Source of the DNA: Nostoc sp. NMS2
GTDB taxonomy: Bacteria > Cyanobacteriota > Cyanobacteriia > Cyanobacteriales > Nostocaceae
DNA length: 64,000 nt
Assembly (NCBI RefSeq): GCF_017115105.1
Contig: NZ_JABXKH010000060.1
Span: forward strand, 1 to 64,000
Direction of reading: 5' to 3'
In this document: positions 33,457-43,743 of the stretch, one piece after another
Layout of the letters: each line of letters starts with the position of its first letter
Position numbering within the stretch: position 1 is the first letter of the stretch
Notes under the pieces: generated by a model
What the model was told of the DNA's origin: nothing
What the model saw: the letters and a program-made list of their open reading frames with translations, nothing else
Databases searched by the model: none
Program-made: the position numbers and the translations under genes

Positions 33457-34017
33457 ATGTTTTTAGACATTTTAGCTAGCCTGCAACGGTTATTTGTGGG
33501 TTACATTCCAGCCGCCGTATTGGGTAGTTTTATCGGATACCTAGTAGGCATGAATAGCATGGTTTATCAGTTATTTAGGCTGATATTTCAAATACCACAT
33601 AGTATCCCTCCTATAGCTTTGCTACCTATTGCATTAATAGTGTTTCAAGAGAGCGAATCGGCTGCAACTACAGTAGTTTTTCTAGGAACTCTCTGGACGA
33701 TGATTATTAATACGGCAATCGGTATGCAACATTTTCAGAGACAGAATAATAACTTTCGAGTAGCTATATTCCATATATTTCATGCCTTGAAAGTTAGTAT
33801 TTGGGTAGCCTGGTTTATAGTTATTTCTATAGAAATGTTAACAGGCCCAAAAGGACTTGGCTTTACTCTCTGGGAAGCTTATAAAGCTGGCAATGCCGAT
33901 TATATAATTCAGGTGATTCTCTACATTGGTATCATTGGCTTTTTGCTGGATCAGTTACTAGATTTTGCAGCTTATGTTCTCTCGCAAATGGTTTCAGACG
34001 GGAAAAAATCTTCCTAA
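33457..34017 (+). CDS. ABC-transporter-permease-like protein lacking the EAA loop
   Basis: A 186-residue membrane protein with about five helices that aligns with the NrtB/SsuC/TauC type of permease: ASLQRLFVGYIPAAVLGSFIGYLVG, IPHSIPPIALLPIALIVF, FLGTLWTMIINTAIGM and the late AWFIVISIEMLTGPKGLGFTLWEAY (in parts: AWFIVISIEML and GPKGLGFTLWEAY). Normal permeases of this type are about 250-280 residues. Here the first helix region is missing, and where the cytoplasmic EAA loop that docks on the ATPase should be (after NTAIGM) only about 20 unrelated residues remain. No ATPase or binding-protein gene is nearby. It is convergent with the collagen-like gene, stop codons 3 bp apart. Degenerate transporter or a repurposed membrane protein. 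Confidence 0.7.
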   Translation: MFLDILASLQRLFVGYIPAAVLGSFIGYLVGMNSMVYQLFRLIFQIPHSIPPIALLPIALIVFQESESAATTVVFLGTLWTMIINTAIGMQHFQRQNNNFRVAIFHIFHALKVSIWVAWFIVISIEMLTGPKGLGFTLWEAYKAGNADYIIQVILYIGIIGFLLDQLLDFAAYVLSQMVSDGKKSS

Positions 34018-34020
34018 ATT

Positions 34021-35421
34021 TTATCTAGGCTTGCGGATTGAACCCTGCCAGCTAATAGTTTGTTTGGCAGAACGTATTCCCAAAGAACGAGTCGCTACGA
34101 CTTCAATATCAACGTTGACACCAGGACGTAAAGCTGAATCAGGAATTTTGAGCTTGCCCAAAGCTAGAGTAAAACGGTTGTAGTCACGAGTCACAAGTTC
34201 GTTGGGAATATCCCCTTCATATTCAGTTTTGTAGCCAGAAAAGCCGTACAAGTTATCCTGTGCGCGAAATTTGATGCGAAACTGAGTATTAATAGCATCA
34301 GATTTTGCTGCCAAATCAACTATTTTTAAGTTGAGGTTTTGTCCTGCTTCGGCAAACTCTGCTACAGCTAACCGGGTGACATCTTTTTTGGGAATGGCAT
34401 GGTTGACGGTAAATGTTGTTAAGTTAGCCTCATTTTTGATACTACCATCAACCCATAAGTCCTCAGCAAAAGTAACTTCTATTTGTTTGTTGTCAGTTAA
34501 ATTCAGTGTGACAGCTTGATTGCCAAAGCTGGTGATGGGTTGTCTTTCTTGCCAAACTATTTGAAAAGTCCCTTCTAAACGCTGTTCAAACTCAAGGTAA
34601 TTATCTGCGATCGCAGAACCAGGCGCAAGTAGAGAAATTGCCCCTTTGCGTGGATTCCATTTGTTCTTCGAGAGGTTTACTGGTTTGTTTGTCAGTTCCG
34701 AAATTGCTAGCTGCACCGTTGGATTATCAGCCGCCAAAGCTTCCTTGCTATTGACAATACTTAAAGTTCCTAAGCGCCCTTGGCTACCATCGCTACCATC
34801 GCTACCATCTCGCCCATCGCTACCGTCGCTACATCGATAAACCTTATCAGTACACTTATAATCAGGGCTACCGGGGGTTCCTGTACAAGTTTTTACTTCC
34901 CAACTTTGCCTGTGACAGTGACAACCCTCCGTACCGTTGCCACCTCTACCGCCGCGTCCACCTTCCCCGCCAGTTGCTCGAACGGAAATGTTTCGTAAAT
35001 CTGCCAAATTGCTGTAATACACTGTGAGGGAACCACCATTTCCCCCATCTCCTCCCTTACCACCGTTACCGCCATTGCCGCCATTTGGTGCATTTATATC
35101 ATGGCTCCCGCCATAGGCATCGCGTTCATAACCACAGTCAGGGCGATCGCCATATTCCCCATGTTCCCCATCTTCACCATCTTTACCAGATAAATCAAGA
35201 TTAACAGGTGAACCATTGACAAAAACGTTTTGGTTTTCACCGCTTCTACCCGATCGCCCATCGGTTCCTGTACGTCCATCTCTGCCATTATTTCTGGCTA
35301 CTCTATAATATTCGTCAGAGGCAACAGCTGGACATAAAACTGAACCAGAGGCAGGCAAAAAGCTTGTAAATAAGCAGAATGTCAGTAGTAGTGGTAGTTT
35401 ACTCCTAAAATCATTGTGCAT
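34021..35421 (-). CDS. Exported collagen-like glycine-rich protein
   Basis: A 466-residue protein with an N-terminal signal peptide (LPLLLTFCLFTSFLPASG, to about residue 35). Residues 45-215 hold several Gly-X-Y or Gly-rich runs: NGRDGRTGTDGRSGRSG, GKDGEDGEHGEYG, a GGNGGNGGKGGDGGNGG stretch and GSDGRDGSDGSDGSQG, with four Cys between runs that could form disulfides. From about 230 the protein becomes an ordinary beta-rich domain of unknown type. Likely a secreted or surface structural protein; triple-helix formation is possible but the runs are short. Not similar in composition to its neighbours. Confidence 0.78.
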   Translation of the reverse strand: MHNDFRSKLPLLLTFCLFTSFLPASGSVLCPAVASDEYYRVARNNGRDGRTGTDGRSGRSGENQNVFVNGSPVNLDLSGKDGEDGEHGEYGDRPDCGYERDAYGGSHDINAPNGGNGGNGGKGGDGGNGGSLTVYYSNLADLRNISVRATGGEGGRGGRGGNGTEGCHCHRQSWEVKTCTGTPGSPDYKCTDKVYRCSDGSDGRDGSDGSDGSQGRLGTLSIVNSKEALAADNPTVQLAISELTNKPVNLSKNKWNPRKGAISLLAPGSAIADNYLEFEQRLEGTFQIVWQERQPITSFGNQAVTLNLTDNKQIEVTFAEDLWVDGSIKNEANLTTFTVNHAIPKKDVTRLAVAEFAEAGQNLNLKIVDLAAKSDAINTQFRIKFRAQDNLYGFSGYKTEYEGDIPNELVTRDYNRFTLALGKLKIPDSALRPGVNVDIEVVATRSLGIRSAKQTISWQGSIRKPR

Positions 35422-35508
35422 TTAGTTACACCTAAAACTTTAGTTGAATTCTCTACTACTGACGCTGACTTTCAACAATTTGCTCCTTTCTGTTCAGTGG
35501 TATGCCTT

Positions 35509-36531
35509 TCACTTGGCTGTTGGATCGTCATTGACCTTAACAATCAGCTTGCCAAAATTATCACCTCGAAGTAAATCGATGAATGCACGAGGAGCGTTTT
35601 CTAAACCATTAACTACATCTTCTTTATACTTAAGTTGACCAGACTGTAACCATCCAGAAACATCACGCAAAAAATCGTTCAACCGATGTTGATAATCACC
35701 AACTAGAAAACCTTTAATTAAGGCCCGCTTGACTAGCAGTGGCATTAAATTAGGCCCTGGTGGAGTAGATGTAGCGTTATACTCCGAAATCAAACCTACT
35801 AGTGGAATTCTTGCCCCAAGGTTGATCTGCTGCAACACAGTTTCTAAAATCACACCTGCTGTATTGTCATAGTAAATATCAATGCCATTAGGTGCAGCTT
35901 CTTTGAGCGCTGAATCAAGTTCTTGGGTTTTGCGGTTAATGCCAACATCAAAACCTAATTCTTTAACTATATAGTCTCGCTTATCATCACTCCCGACAAT
36001 TCCCACTACTCTAGCACCTTTAATTTTGGCAATTTGACCAACTACTGCACCGACAGCACCAGAAGCGGCTGAAACCACAACAGTTTCACCTTCTTTCGGT
36101 TGGCCGATATCAAGCAAAGCAGCATAAGCAGTTAGACCAGGCATACCTAGTACACCTAAACTATAAGATAAAGGTGCTTGAGTGGGATCAAGTTTACGCA
36201 GTGTCTCACCCTTAGATACAGCATAAATTTGCCAACCGTTATTACTCAAAACAAAATCCCCTACTTGAAATTGAGGATGATTTGATTTAATTACTTGGCT
36301 GACTGTACCACCCACGATCGCAGAATTCAATTCTACTGATGCAGCATAAGACTCGCCTGCACTAATGCGACCACGCATATAAGGGTCGAGAGATAGATAA
36401 ATGGTGCGGCTAAGAATTTCGCCTTCACCCGGTTCGGGAGTTGGCGTTTCTACTAAAGCAAAATCACTCTCTTTTGGTTCGCCAACTGGACGACTTTTGA
36501 GGATGATTTGTTTGTTCATTAAATCAGACAT
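35509..36531 (-). CDS. NADP-dependent MDR oxidoreductase (CurA / prostaglandin-reductase type)
   Basis: Zinc-independent medium-chain dehydrogenase/reductase of 340 residues that reduces the double bond of alpha,beta-unsaturated ketones and aldehydes with NADPH. Signature parts: LSLDPYMRGRIS, GMPGLTAYAALLDIG, the nucleotide loop VVSAASGAVGAVVGQIAK, GIVGSDDKRDYIVKELG and the late YDNTAG. No zinc-ligand cluster is seen. MSDLMNKQ also contains a second ATG at codon 5; the first is used. Monocistronic, with a repeat-rich region upstream. Substrate is not predictable. Confidence 0.9.
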   Translation of the reverse strand: MSDLMNKQIILKSRPVGEPKESDFALVETPTPEPGEGEILSRTIYLSLDPYMRGRISAGESYAASVELNSAIVGGTVSQVIKSNHPQFQVGDFVLSNNGWQIYAVSKGETLRKLDPTQAPLSYSLGVLGMPGLTAYAALLDIGQPKEGETVVVSAASGAVGAVVGQIAKIKGARVVGIVGSDDKRDYIVKELGFDVGINRKTQELDSALKEAAPNGIDIYYDNTAGVILETVLQQINLGARIPLVGLISEYNATSTPPGPNLMPLLVKRALIKGFLVGDYQHRLNDFLRDVSGWLQSGQLKYKEDVVNGLENAPRAFIDLLRGDNFGKLIVKVNDDPTAK

Positions 36532-36917
36532 CAGTTATTTTCCTTTAAATCAATCTGACTATTGGTGAACGCACAGATGTGTGTGTCCATTCAAAAAACA
36601 TTTCAGAAATTATCGAACAGAATTCAGGAGTCAGAATTCAAAATTCAGTTGGGTATTCTGACCGAAAAAGCGGTGCTTCACAGCGTAAAGCCTTCTCTTC
36701 TCCTATCGGAGACGCTGCGCGTAGCTTGCTTCCACGAAGTGGTACGGCATAGCAACGCTGTGAGCGAATCCGCGTACTCCTACAGGGATCTTGTTAGCAA
36801 GAGCGTCTTGTAGAAAGCATCTTGATTCTGACTCCTGAATTCTGAATTCTGAATTCTTCTTCAAACTAATTCTGTATTAAGATGCGCCAAACTAGCGGTT
36901 GGCAATTGCGTAGCAAA
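36532..36917. other. Intergenic repeats between MDR gene and FG-GAP gene
   Basis: Bounded by inverted segments (ATTCAGGAGTCAGAATTC at about 36621 and GACTCCTGAATTCTGAATTC near 36830), the latter running into three TGAATTC heptamers at 36836-36856. Between them is a G/C-richer dispersed repeat of the type GGAGACGCTGCGCGTAGC. An 83-codon plus-strand frame there is rejected. Confidence 0.65.
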
Positions 36918-39900
36918 CTATGCTTGCAGCACAAAATTAGATGCAGTGAGAGTTGGCGCACCAGTTAGAGTCGCAAATAGTCCACCGCTACCAAAACCAG
37001 CCGCGCTGCCATTTTGATTGTAGAACAACTCACCACTCACAGAATCGTAGACAATTTTTGCCGTGCTACTCGCTGCTGAACTCGTGATTTTCAAATCACT
37101 GGCGTTACTAAAACCAGTTCCGGCAGCAGAAGTAATTGCACTAAAGGTAGTCTTACTCAGTACAATCTTGTCACCTTCGCTGCTTTTGAAGTCAGCAATT
37201 GCATCAACACCAACAAAGTCAGCATTGCTGTTGTAAACGAAAAAGTCAGCACCGACACCACCGCTCAGAACATCATTGCCTTTGCCACCCACAACAGTAT
37301 CATTACCTTCTCCACCAATGAGAATATCATCGCCTTCACCGCCCCGTAATAGGTCATTTCCACTATTACCATTGATGATGTCATTACCTCCTTGACCATT
37401 AATCACATCATTGGAGTTGTCAAAACCCGCGACGTTATTGTTCAGGTCATTCAGAAAGGTGACGGTATTCTTGTTAAAGAGATTAGTTTGAGTCGAATTG
37501 GCATTGAAGACATCAAAACTGTCAGTTATACTGGTTTGTCCATCAAACAGGATATTACCAATAGCAGGTTGTGAACCATTTGCTGGCAGATTATCCAGAT
37601 TTTCTAATTGGAAGTTTTGCAGGATAACTTTGGTAGAAGCTGCATCTAAAAAGGTGAGTTCTAAGTTATTAGCATTTTGAGTAAGTTGCAGATTTCGGGC
37701 AGTTAAACCACTACCGATAAATTGCAATGTATCTAGTTGCGTAATCACCGTTGCTGATGGATTTGAGCCTTTACCAGTACCAGCAAAATCAGTGATAGTG
37801 TCGTTCCCATCACCAAGGCGGAAGACAAAAGTATCATTCCCCGCAACGCCTGTGAGAATATCATTGCCCTTGCCACCAGCGATCGCATCATTTCCTGGAG
37901 TGCCAGAAATGGTATCGTTTTGGTTAGTGCCAGTAATCTTAGTGCCAACTGCGATCGTAACCGTAGCAGTACTAGTCAGGCTACCATCGCTAATGGTGTA
38001 GTTGAAGTTGGCATTGCCACTCAACCCATTAAATGGCGTAAACACAACGAAATCATCCGCCGAGTTGCCCGGTGTGCCGTTATCATTTAGCACAGCAGTA
38101 CCGTTAGTTACATCGCTTACAGCAGTAATGCTGAGGTTACTGTTATCGCTGTCGGTATCATTAGCCAGTAAAGTCCTAGCGAGGATGGTAGTAGCAGTAT
38201 TAAAACCAGCAGTCAAAGTATCATTGACGGCAATGGGTGCATCGTTGACGGGTTTAACGTTGAGCTTAAAAGTACTAGTAATGCTACCGCCATTGCCATC
38301 AGCAACAGTGAAAGTGAAGCTGTCAGTGCCATTGAAATTGGCATTGGGGGTGTAGATGAAGAAGTCGTCACTGGGGTTGTCTGGAGTGCTGTTGTCGTTG
38401 AGTGTTAGTGTGCCGTTAGTGGGGTTAGTGAAGTTGCTAATGGTTAAGGTATCGCCATCGATATCTGTATATCTACGTAGGATATTTCTAGCAAGGATGT
38501 TAAGGGCGGTATCTTCGTTAGTGCTAGCGGCAGTCGGAAAGCCAAACACTACGTAGCTCTTCCCGGCAAAAAGCTGACCGTTGGGGGAGGCCTCTGGTGC
38601 CCCGATAATCAGGTCATCAAAGCCGTCGCCATTGATGTCCCCCGCACTGCTGACAGAACTGCCTGAGCTGTCACGGCTATCAATGCCATTAATCACAAAG
38701 CCGTTGCTGCCATCCAGGGACGAAAGGTTAAGACTGGCTCCAAACCCATTACTGCTGCCAAACACTACGTAGCTCTCCCCGGTACGATTCTGACCGTTGG
38801 GGAAGGCACCAGATGCCCCGATAATCAGGTCATCAAAGCCGTCGCCGTTGATGTCCCCCGCACTGCTGACAGAACGGCCTGAGTTGTCATTATCAATGCC
38901 ATTAATCACAAAGCCGTTGCTGCCATCCAGGGACGAAAGGTTAAGACTGGCTCCAAACCCATTACTGCTGCCAAACACTACGTAGCTCTCCCCGGCATTA
39001 TCCTGACCGTTGGGGGAGGCGCCTTGTGCCCCGATAATCAGGTCATCGAAGCCGTCGCTATTGATGTCCCCCGCACTGCTGACAGAATTGCCTGAGTAGT
39101 CACGACTATCAATGCCGTTAATCACAAAGCCGTTGCTGCCATCCAGGGACGAAAGGTTAAGACTGGCTCCAAACCCATTACTGCTGCCAAACACTACGTA
39201 GCTCTCCCCGGCATTATCCTGACCGTTGGGGGAGGCGCCTTGTGCCCCGATAATCAGGTCATCGAAGCCGTCGCTATTGATGTCCCCCGCACTGCTGACA
39301 GAATTGCCTGAGTAGTCACGACTATCAATGCCGTTAATCACAAAGCCGTTGCTGCCATCCAGGGACGAGAGGTTAAGACTGGCTCCAAACCCATTACTGC
39401 TGCCAAACACTACGTAGCTCTCCCCGGTACGATTCTGACCGTTGGGGAAGGCACCAGATGCCCCGATAATCAGGTCATCAAAGCCGTCGCCGTTGATGTC
39501 CCCCGCACTGCTGACAGAACTGCCTGAGCGGTCATCTGCATCAATGCCGTTAATCACAAAGCCGTTGCTGCCATTAAGGGACGATAGGTTGACACTGGCA
39601 TCAAACCCATTACTGCTGCCAAACACCACGTAGCTCTCCCCGGCTCCGTCCTGACTGTTGGCCTGTGATGCCCCGATAATCAGGTCATCGAAACCGTCGC
39701 CGTTGACGTCGCCCGCACTGCTGACACTGCCTGAGAAGTCACCCGAATCAATGCCGTTAATCACAAAGCCGTTGCTGCCATTAAGAAACGAGAGGTTAAA
39801 ACTGGCTTCAAACTCAGTACTGCCGCCAAACACCACGTAGCTCTCCCCTGCATTTAACTGACCGTTGGGGGAGGCACCAGATGCCCCGATAATCAGGTCA

Positions 39901-41882
39901 TCAAAGCCATCGCCGTTGATGTCTCCCGCACTGCTGACAGAACGGCCTGAGAAGTCAAGGCTATTAATGCCGTTAATTACAAAGCCGTCGCTGCCATTAA
40001 GAGAGGAGAGGTTAAAAACTGAAGCAACTTTGGGTGCATCATTGACTCCATTAATGGTCAAGTTGACGCTAGCTGTATTAATCAAGCTGCCATTGTTGGT
40101 GGTGTATGTAAAGCTGTCAGTACCGCTTTTACCAACAGCCAAAAAATCAAATGAAGCATTCGGGTCGTAGGTCAAGCTGCCATCAGCATTAAGGGTAACT
40201 AAAGCACCAGAACTCAGGGTAATGGCAGTGCCAACAACAACTGTCCTACCATTGACAGCCGTCACAGTCTGGGAGTTGCTGTCGTTAGCTAGTATATCTA
40301 TATTAAAGGCAGTATCTTCGTCGGTGGTCGCCGTGTCATTAGCCGCGACAGGAGGTTTATTAGTAGGTGTAGAAGATGCAAAACCAAAGACCACGTAGCT
40401 CTCCCCGGCACCAAACTGACTGTTGGGGTCGGCACGATATGCCCCGATAATCAGGTCATCAAAGCCGTCGCCGTTGATGTCCCCCGCACTGCTGACAGAA
40501 CTGCCTGAGCGGTCATCTGCATCAATGCCGTTAATCACAAAGCCCTCGCTGCCATCCAGAGAGGAAAGATTGAAACCAGCACCGAAACCACTGCTGCGAC
40601 CAAAAACCACGTAGCTTGACCCGGCATCATTCTGACCGTTGGGGGAGGCACGATATGCCGCGATAATCAGGTCGTCGAAGCTATCGCCGTTAATATCCCC
40701 CGCACTGCTGACAGAACTGCCTGAGAAGTCACCCGAATCAATGCCGTTAATCACAAAGCCGTTGCTGCCATCCAGGGACGAGAGGTTAAGACTGGCTCCA
40801 AACCCATTACTGCTGCCAAACACTACGTAGCTTGACCCTGCAGCAGACTGACCGTTGGGGGAGGCACTTGATGCCCCGATAATCAGGTCATTTATGCCGT
40901 CGCCGTTGATGTCCCCCGCACTGCTGACAGAAATACCTGAACCGTCACCGCCATCAATGCCGTTAATAACAAAGCCGTTGCTGCCATTGAGAGATGAAAG
41001 GTTGAAACTAGGTTCAAAGCCACTATTGCTCCCAAACACCACGTAGCTCTCCCCTGCATTTAACTGACCGTTGGGGTCGGCACTTGATGCCCCGATAATC
41101 AGGTCATCGATGCCGTCGCCATTGATGTCCCCCGCACTGCTGACAGACCTGCCTGAGTAGTCATACGCATCAATGCCGTTAATCACAAAGCCGTTGCTGC
41201 CATTGAGAGAGGAAAGGTTGAAGCTAGCTTCAAAACCACTATTGCTGCCAAAAACCACGTAGCTCTCCCCTGCATCACCCCTGCCGTTGGGGGAGGCAAA
41301 TAGTGCCCCGATAATCAGGTCATCTATGCCATCGCCGTTGATGTCCCCCGCACTGCTGACAGAATTGCCTGAAAAGTCACGCCTATTAATGCCGTTAATC
41401 ACAAAGCCTTTGCTGCCATTGAGAGATGAAAGGTTGAGACTGGCTTCAAACTCAGTACTGCTGCCAAACACCACGTAGCTCTTCCCTGCTCTCTCCTGAC
41501 CGTTAGCGTAGGCAGTACTTGCCCCGATAATCAGGTCATCGAAGCCGTCACCGTTGATGTCTCCGGCACTGCTGACGGAAAAGCCTGAGCGGTCACGATC
41601 AATGCCGTTAATTACAAAGCCGTTGCTGCCATTGAGAGATGAAAGGTTGAAACTAGGTTCAAAGCCATTACTGCTGCCAAACACCACGTAGCTCTCCCCT
41701 GCCCCAACGGTCAGTTTGGAGTCGGCACTTGATGCCCCGATAATCAGGTCATCGATGCCGTCGCCGTTGATATCCCCCGCATTGCTGACAGAAATGCCTG
41801 ATTCGTCATCTGCATCAATGCCATTAATCACAAAGCCGTTGCTGCCGTTGAGATCAGATAAATTTAAAACTGCATTTGCCAT
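36918..41882 (-). CDS. Secreted FG-GAP / cadherin-like / RTX protein with two sets of seven propeller repeats
   Basis: A 1654-residue, probably type-I-secreted, surface or extracellular protein. Layout: seven FG-GAP (integrin-alpha type) units at about 1-500, a cadherin-like/Ig domain at about 505-620 (contains [20 protein letters not shown]), seven more FG-GAP units at about 620-1115, two cadherin-like domains to about 1310, and RTX nonapeptides such as [15 protein letters not shown] to near the C-terminus, where [14 protein letters not shown] and an acidic/hydrophobic tail form the usual secretion end. Each FG-GAP unit is about 72 residues (216 bp) and carries calcium motifs [13 protein letters not shown]. 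No N-terminal signal peptide, consistent with a C-terminal RTX export signal. A TIGR03032 gene lies upstream on the same strand. Confidence 0.9.
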   Translation of the reverse strand: MANAVLNLSDLNGSNGFVINGIDADDESGISVSNAGDINGDGIDDLIIGASSADSKLTVGAGESYVVFGSSNGFEPSFNLSSLNGSNGFVINGIDRDRSGFSVSSAGDINGDGFDDLIIGASTAYANGQERAGKSYVVFGSSTEFEASLNLSSLNGSKGFVINGINRRDFSGNSVSSAGDINGDGIDDLIIGALFASPNGRGDAGESYVVFGSNSGFEASFNLSSLNGSNGFVINGIDAYDYSGRSVSSAGDINGDGIDDLIIGASSADPNGQLNAGESYVVFGSNSGFEPSFNLSSLNGSNGFVINGIDGGDGSGISVSSAGDINGDGINDLIIGASSASPNGQSAAGSSYVVFGSSNGFGASLNLSSLDGSNGFVINGIDSGDFSGSSVSSAGDINGDSFDDLIIAAYRASPNGQNDAGSSYVVFGRSSGFGAGFNLSSLDGSEGFVINGIDADDRSGSSVSSAGDINGDGFDDLIIGAYRADPNSQFGAGESYVVFGFASSTPTNKPPVAANDTATTDEDTAFNIDILANDSNSQTVTAVNGRTVVVGTAITLSSGALVTLNADGSLTYDPNASFDFLAVGKSGTDSFTYTTNNGSLINTASVNLTINGVNDAPKVASVFNLSSLNGSDGFVINGINSLDFSGRSVSSAGDINGDGFDDLIIGASGASPNGQLNAGESYVVFGGSTEFEASFNLSFLNGSNGFVINGIDSGDFSGSVSSAGDVNGDGFDDLIIGASQANSQDGAGESYVVFGSSNGFDASVNLSSLNGSNGFVINGIDADDRSGSSVSSAGDINGDGFDDLIIGASGAFPNGQNRTGESYVVFGSSNGFGASLNLSSLDGSNGFVINGIDSRDYSGNSVSSAGDINSDGFDDLIIGAQGASPNGQDNAGESYVVFGSSNGFGASLNLSSLDGSNGFVINGIDSRDYSGNSVSSAGDINSDGFDDLIIGAQGASPNGQDNAGESYVVFGSSNGFGASLNLSSLDGSNGFVINGIDNDNSGRSVSSAGDINGDGFDDLIIGASGAFPNGQNRTGESYVVFGSSNGFGASLNLSSLDGSNGFVINGIDSRDSSGSSVSSAGDINGDGFDDLIIGAPEASPNGQLFAGKSYVVFGFPTAASTNEDTALNILARNILRRYTDIDGDTLTISNFTNPTNGTLTLNDNSTPDNPSDDFFIYTPNANFNGTDSFTFTVADGNGGSITSTFKLNVKPVNDAPIAVNDTLTAGFNTATTILARTLLANDTDSDNSNLSITAVSDVTNGTAVLNDNGTPGNSADDFVVFTPFNGLSGNANFNYTISDGSLTSTATVTIAVGTKITGTNQNDTISGTPGNDAIAGGKGNDILTGVAGNDTFVFRLGDGNDTITDFAGTGKGSNPSATVITQLDTLQFIGSGLTARNLQLTQNANNLELTFLDAASTKVILQNFQLENLDNLPANGSQPAIGNILFDGQTSITDSFDVFNANSTQTNLFNKNTVTFLNDLNNNVAGFDNSNDVINGQGGNDIINGNSGNDLLRGGEGDDILIGGEGNDTVVGGKGNDVLSGGVGADFFVYNSNADFVGVDAIADFKSSEGDKIVLSKTTFSAITSAAGTGFSNASDLKITSSAASSTAKIVYDSVSGELFYNQNGSAAGFGSGGLFATLTGAPTLTASNFVLQA
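38995..39426 (-). repeat. Two nearly identical 216-bp tandem units in the FG-GAP gene
   Basis: Units starting at 38995 and 39211 differ at a single base that I can find (A at 39153, G at 39369) and encode identical 72-residue propeller repeats, far closer than other units in the gene. Confidence 0.85.
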
Positions 41883-41946
41883 TATTGTTGATTCTCCAAG
41901 TTATGTTGTTTATCGAGTTTAGAAACGTGAAATTTCATCTCTAGAC

Positions 41947-43041
41947 TCATCCCATCGTCACCATCCGCCGAATTTCATCACTCTTAAAGCCGATCGCCAT
42001 TGGACGACGCACCCCTGGTAGTGCCACCACGTCGTATAATTCCAGTACGGCTCCCTCTATTCGCAGGGAATGCACAATATCCCCAGTCCGCAGGTCAATC
42101 ACCAGCAACCCACACCGAGGTTCAACGTTTTTTTGTTGCAATTTCTCATCTAGGGGTAAACCACTAAAAGTCTTGTTGTGCCTGGGCTGAGAAATTCCCA
42201 CGATCGCAAAATTGCCATGAAATGCACAACCACGCATATATCCTGGACAAAAAGCTACGGGTTCAAAGCTCCCTCTTTCCAAATCTACGTAGCCAAAATC
42301 TCCTGTCCCAGAGTTGAGTAACCACAATTTGTCTCGATACCAGCGAGGAGAATGGGGCATAGAAAGCCCCTTAATTACTATCTCGTTACAAGTCACATCA
42401 ATGACGCAACCACCATCAGCCCGTCTGTCCCGCCATCCCTCCGCCGCATCTGACTGACTAACAACAGTGACATATCTGGGTTGACCATCTCGCATTGCTA
42501 ACCCGTTGAAATGACACCTGTCTTCTGCTGCCAATTTACTAATAAAGGGCGGTTGCCACAAGGGAATGAAACTATGGGTGGAACTAACTTTGGCTAAACA
42601 GCTAAATAAGGTATTGACAAATATCAGATTCTCTGATTCATTTAAGCCACCACTGGGAATTTTGCCGTTTGGGAATGGGGCATTACTCAGGGCGATATCG
42701 TGAATGTCTAAGTCTCCGGTAACATAACTTATCTGGGGCAAATAAACAGCATCGTAGTTGTCGTGAACTTGTCCCGGTTGGAGGATGTTTTCAAAGCGCC
42801 ACAGTTGATAAAGCGAACTCATATACAAACTGCTGCCACAGGCATACAAACCCATGCAGCGTTCAAAGGTGCGCTCGAATACTGATAGTTTGCCGCTAGG
42901 TTGCAAACCAATGAAAAATAATTTACCTGCTTGATATGTGGTGAAAGCTAGACTGAGATTCTGTTCCAACAACCAAGGGGTGAACTGCCGTGAGGCATTT
43001 ATTTCTAAGCTATTAGTTGGAGTTACAGGATTTTGATTCAT
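41947..43041 (-). CDS. TIGR03032-family protein
   Basis: A 364-residue protein of the TIGR03032 (DUF4915-like) family, function unknown. Characteristic parts: FTPWLLEQNLSLAFTTYQAGKLFFIG, (in parts: FTPWLLEQNLSLAFTTY and QAGKLFFIG), LWRFEN, HFNGLAMRDGQPRYVTVVS, GGCVIDV, LPHSPRW-like MPHSPRWYRDKLWLLNSGTG and GYMRGCAFHGNFAIVG. The regular pattern of beta strands suggests a propeller. It lies 65 bp upstream of the FG-GAP/RTX gene on the same strand, so co-expression is likely; the two may act in one surface-related process. Confidence 0.82.
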   Translation of the reverse strand: MNQNPVTPTNSLEINASRQFTPWLLEQNLSLAFTTYQAGKLFFIGLQPSGKLSVFERTFERCMGLYACGSSLYMSSLYQLWRFENILQPGQVHDNYDAVYLPQISYVTGDLDIHDIALSNAPFPNGKIPSGGLNESENLIFVNTLFSCLAKVSSTHSFIPLWQPPFISKLAAEDRCHFNGLAMRDGQPRYVTVVSQSDAAEGWRDRRADGGCVIDVTCNEIVIKGLSMPHSPRWYRDKLWLLNSGTGDFGYVDLERGSFEPVAFCPGYMRGCAFHGNFAIVGISQPRHNKTFSGLPLDEKLQQKNVEPRCGLLVIDLRTGDIVHSLRIEGAVLELYDVVALPGVRRPMAIGFKSDEIRRMVTMG

Positions 43042-43743
43042 TTTTTCTACGAGGGAGGAGGATAAAAAATTATCCTATCCCGATGTAGGTTTTTTGCCTC
43101 TTCAATTATCTCTTAAGTAGAATCACATAATCTGCTTTACCAACTCTTGAAGATCCAATTTTTTGTCAAATCTTATACATTGTCAAATCAACATCATATT
43201 AACTTTATTCTTCGTCGGAATATATTTTGTTTGCTGATTAAATTTGATAAAAATGCATTTTCTTCTTGTGCTATAAATCATTTTATGGTAAATACTTTTG
43301 CGGAAATTACATAAGTAAATTTTATCAATAGAAGCTGACGACACCCTCGCGTGAGCAAAAATCAAGTTCATGCAAGCTTTATATAAGGGATTTCCAAGAA
43401 ATAAATTTAGGACTTATGCGTTAAGTCTGAAATGTAGAGGCAATTCATGAACATTGGTCTCAACTTAACGTGAAACCCTCGCAATGGCTTTATACCAAGT
43501 CCACTCAACTACTAATCATGCCCTCGCAACCCCACCCCGCTTTTGTCTAGCGACAAAATCTCCCCTCCCCGTGAACGGGGAGGGGATTAAGGGGAGCCAG
43601 TGCGGTCTTGGGGTCTCCCCAAGTGGAGCATCTGGCGTGTGGGGTAAAATGACTGGGAATGAGCTTCCTGACTTAAGTTGACACCAATGGTGCGGACACC
43701 CATCCCACAAGAAAATTTGGGATATTTTTTATTTGTCAGTCCT
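43042..43743. other. Gene-free stretch with a C/G-rich dispersed repeat
   Basis: AT-rich from 43042 to about 43480. At 43545-43640 is a dispersed repeat with a CTCCCCTCCCCGTG / ACGGGGAGGGGA hairpin at about 43560-43588. Small open frames on both strands show no protein features. Confidence 0.6.

Noticed and set aside
36562..36813. 83-codon plus-strand frame
   Set aside because: Lies in dispersed repeat DNA between the MDR and FG-GAP genes; no protein features.
38581..41922. Many plus-strand open frames of about 63 codons opposite the FG-GAP gene
   Set aside because: They recur every 216 bp because they are the antisense of the propeller repeats; their translations are near copies of one another and have no independent signal.
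43183..43371. 62-codon minus-strand frame in the 43-kb spacer
   Set aside because: AT-rich, no ribosome binding site, no resemblance to any protein family.
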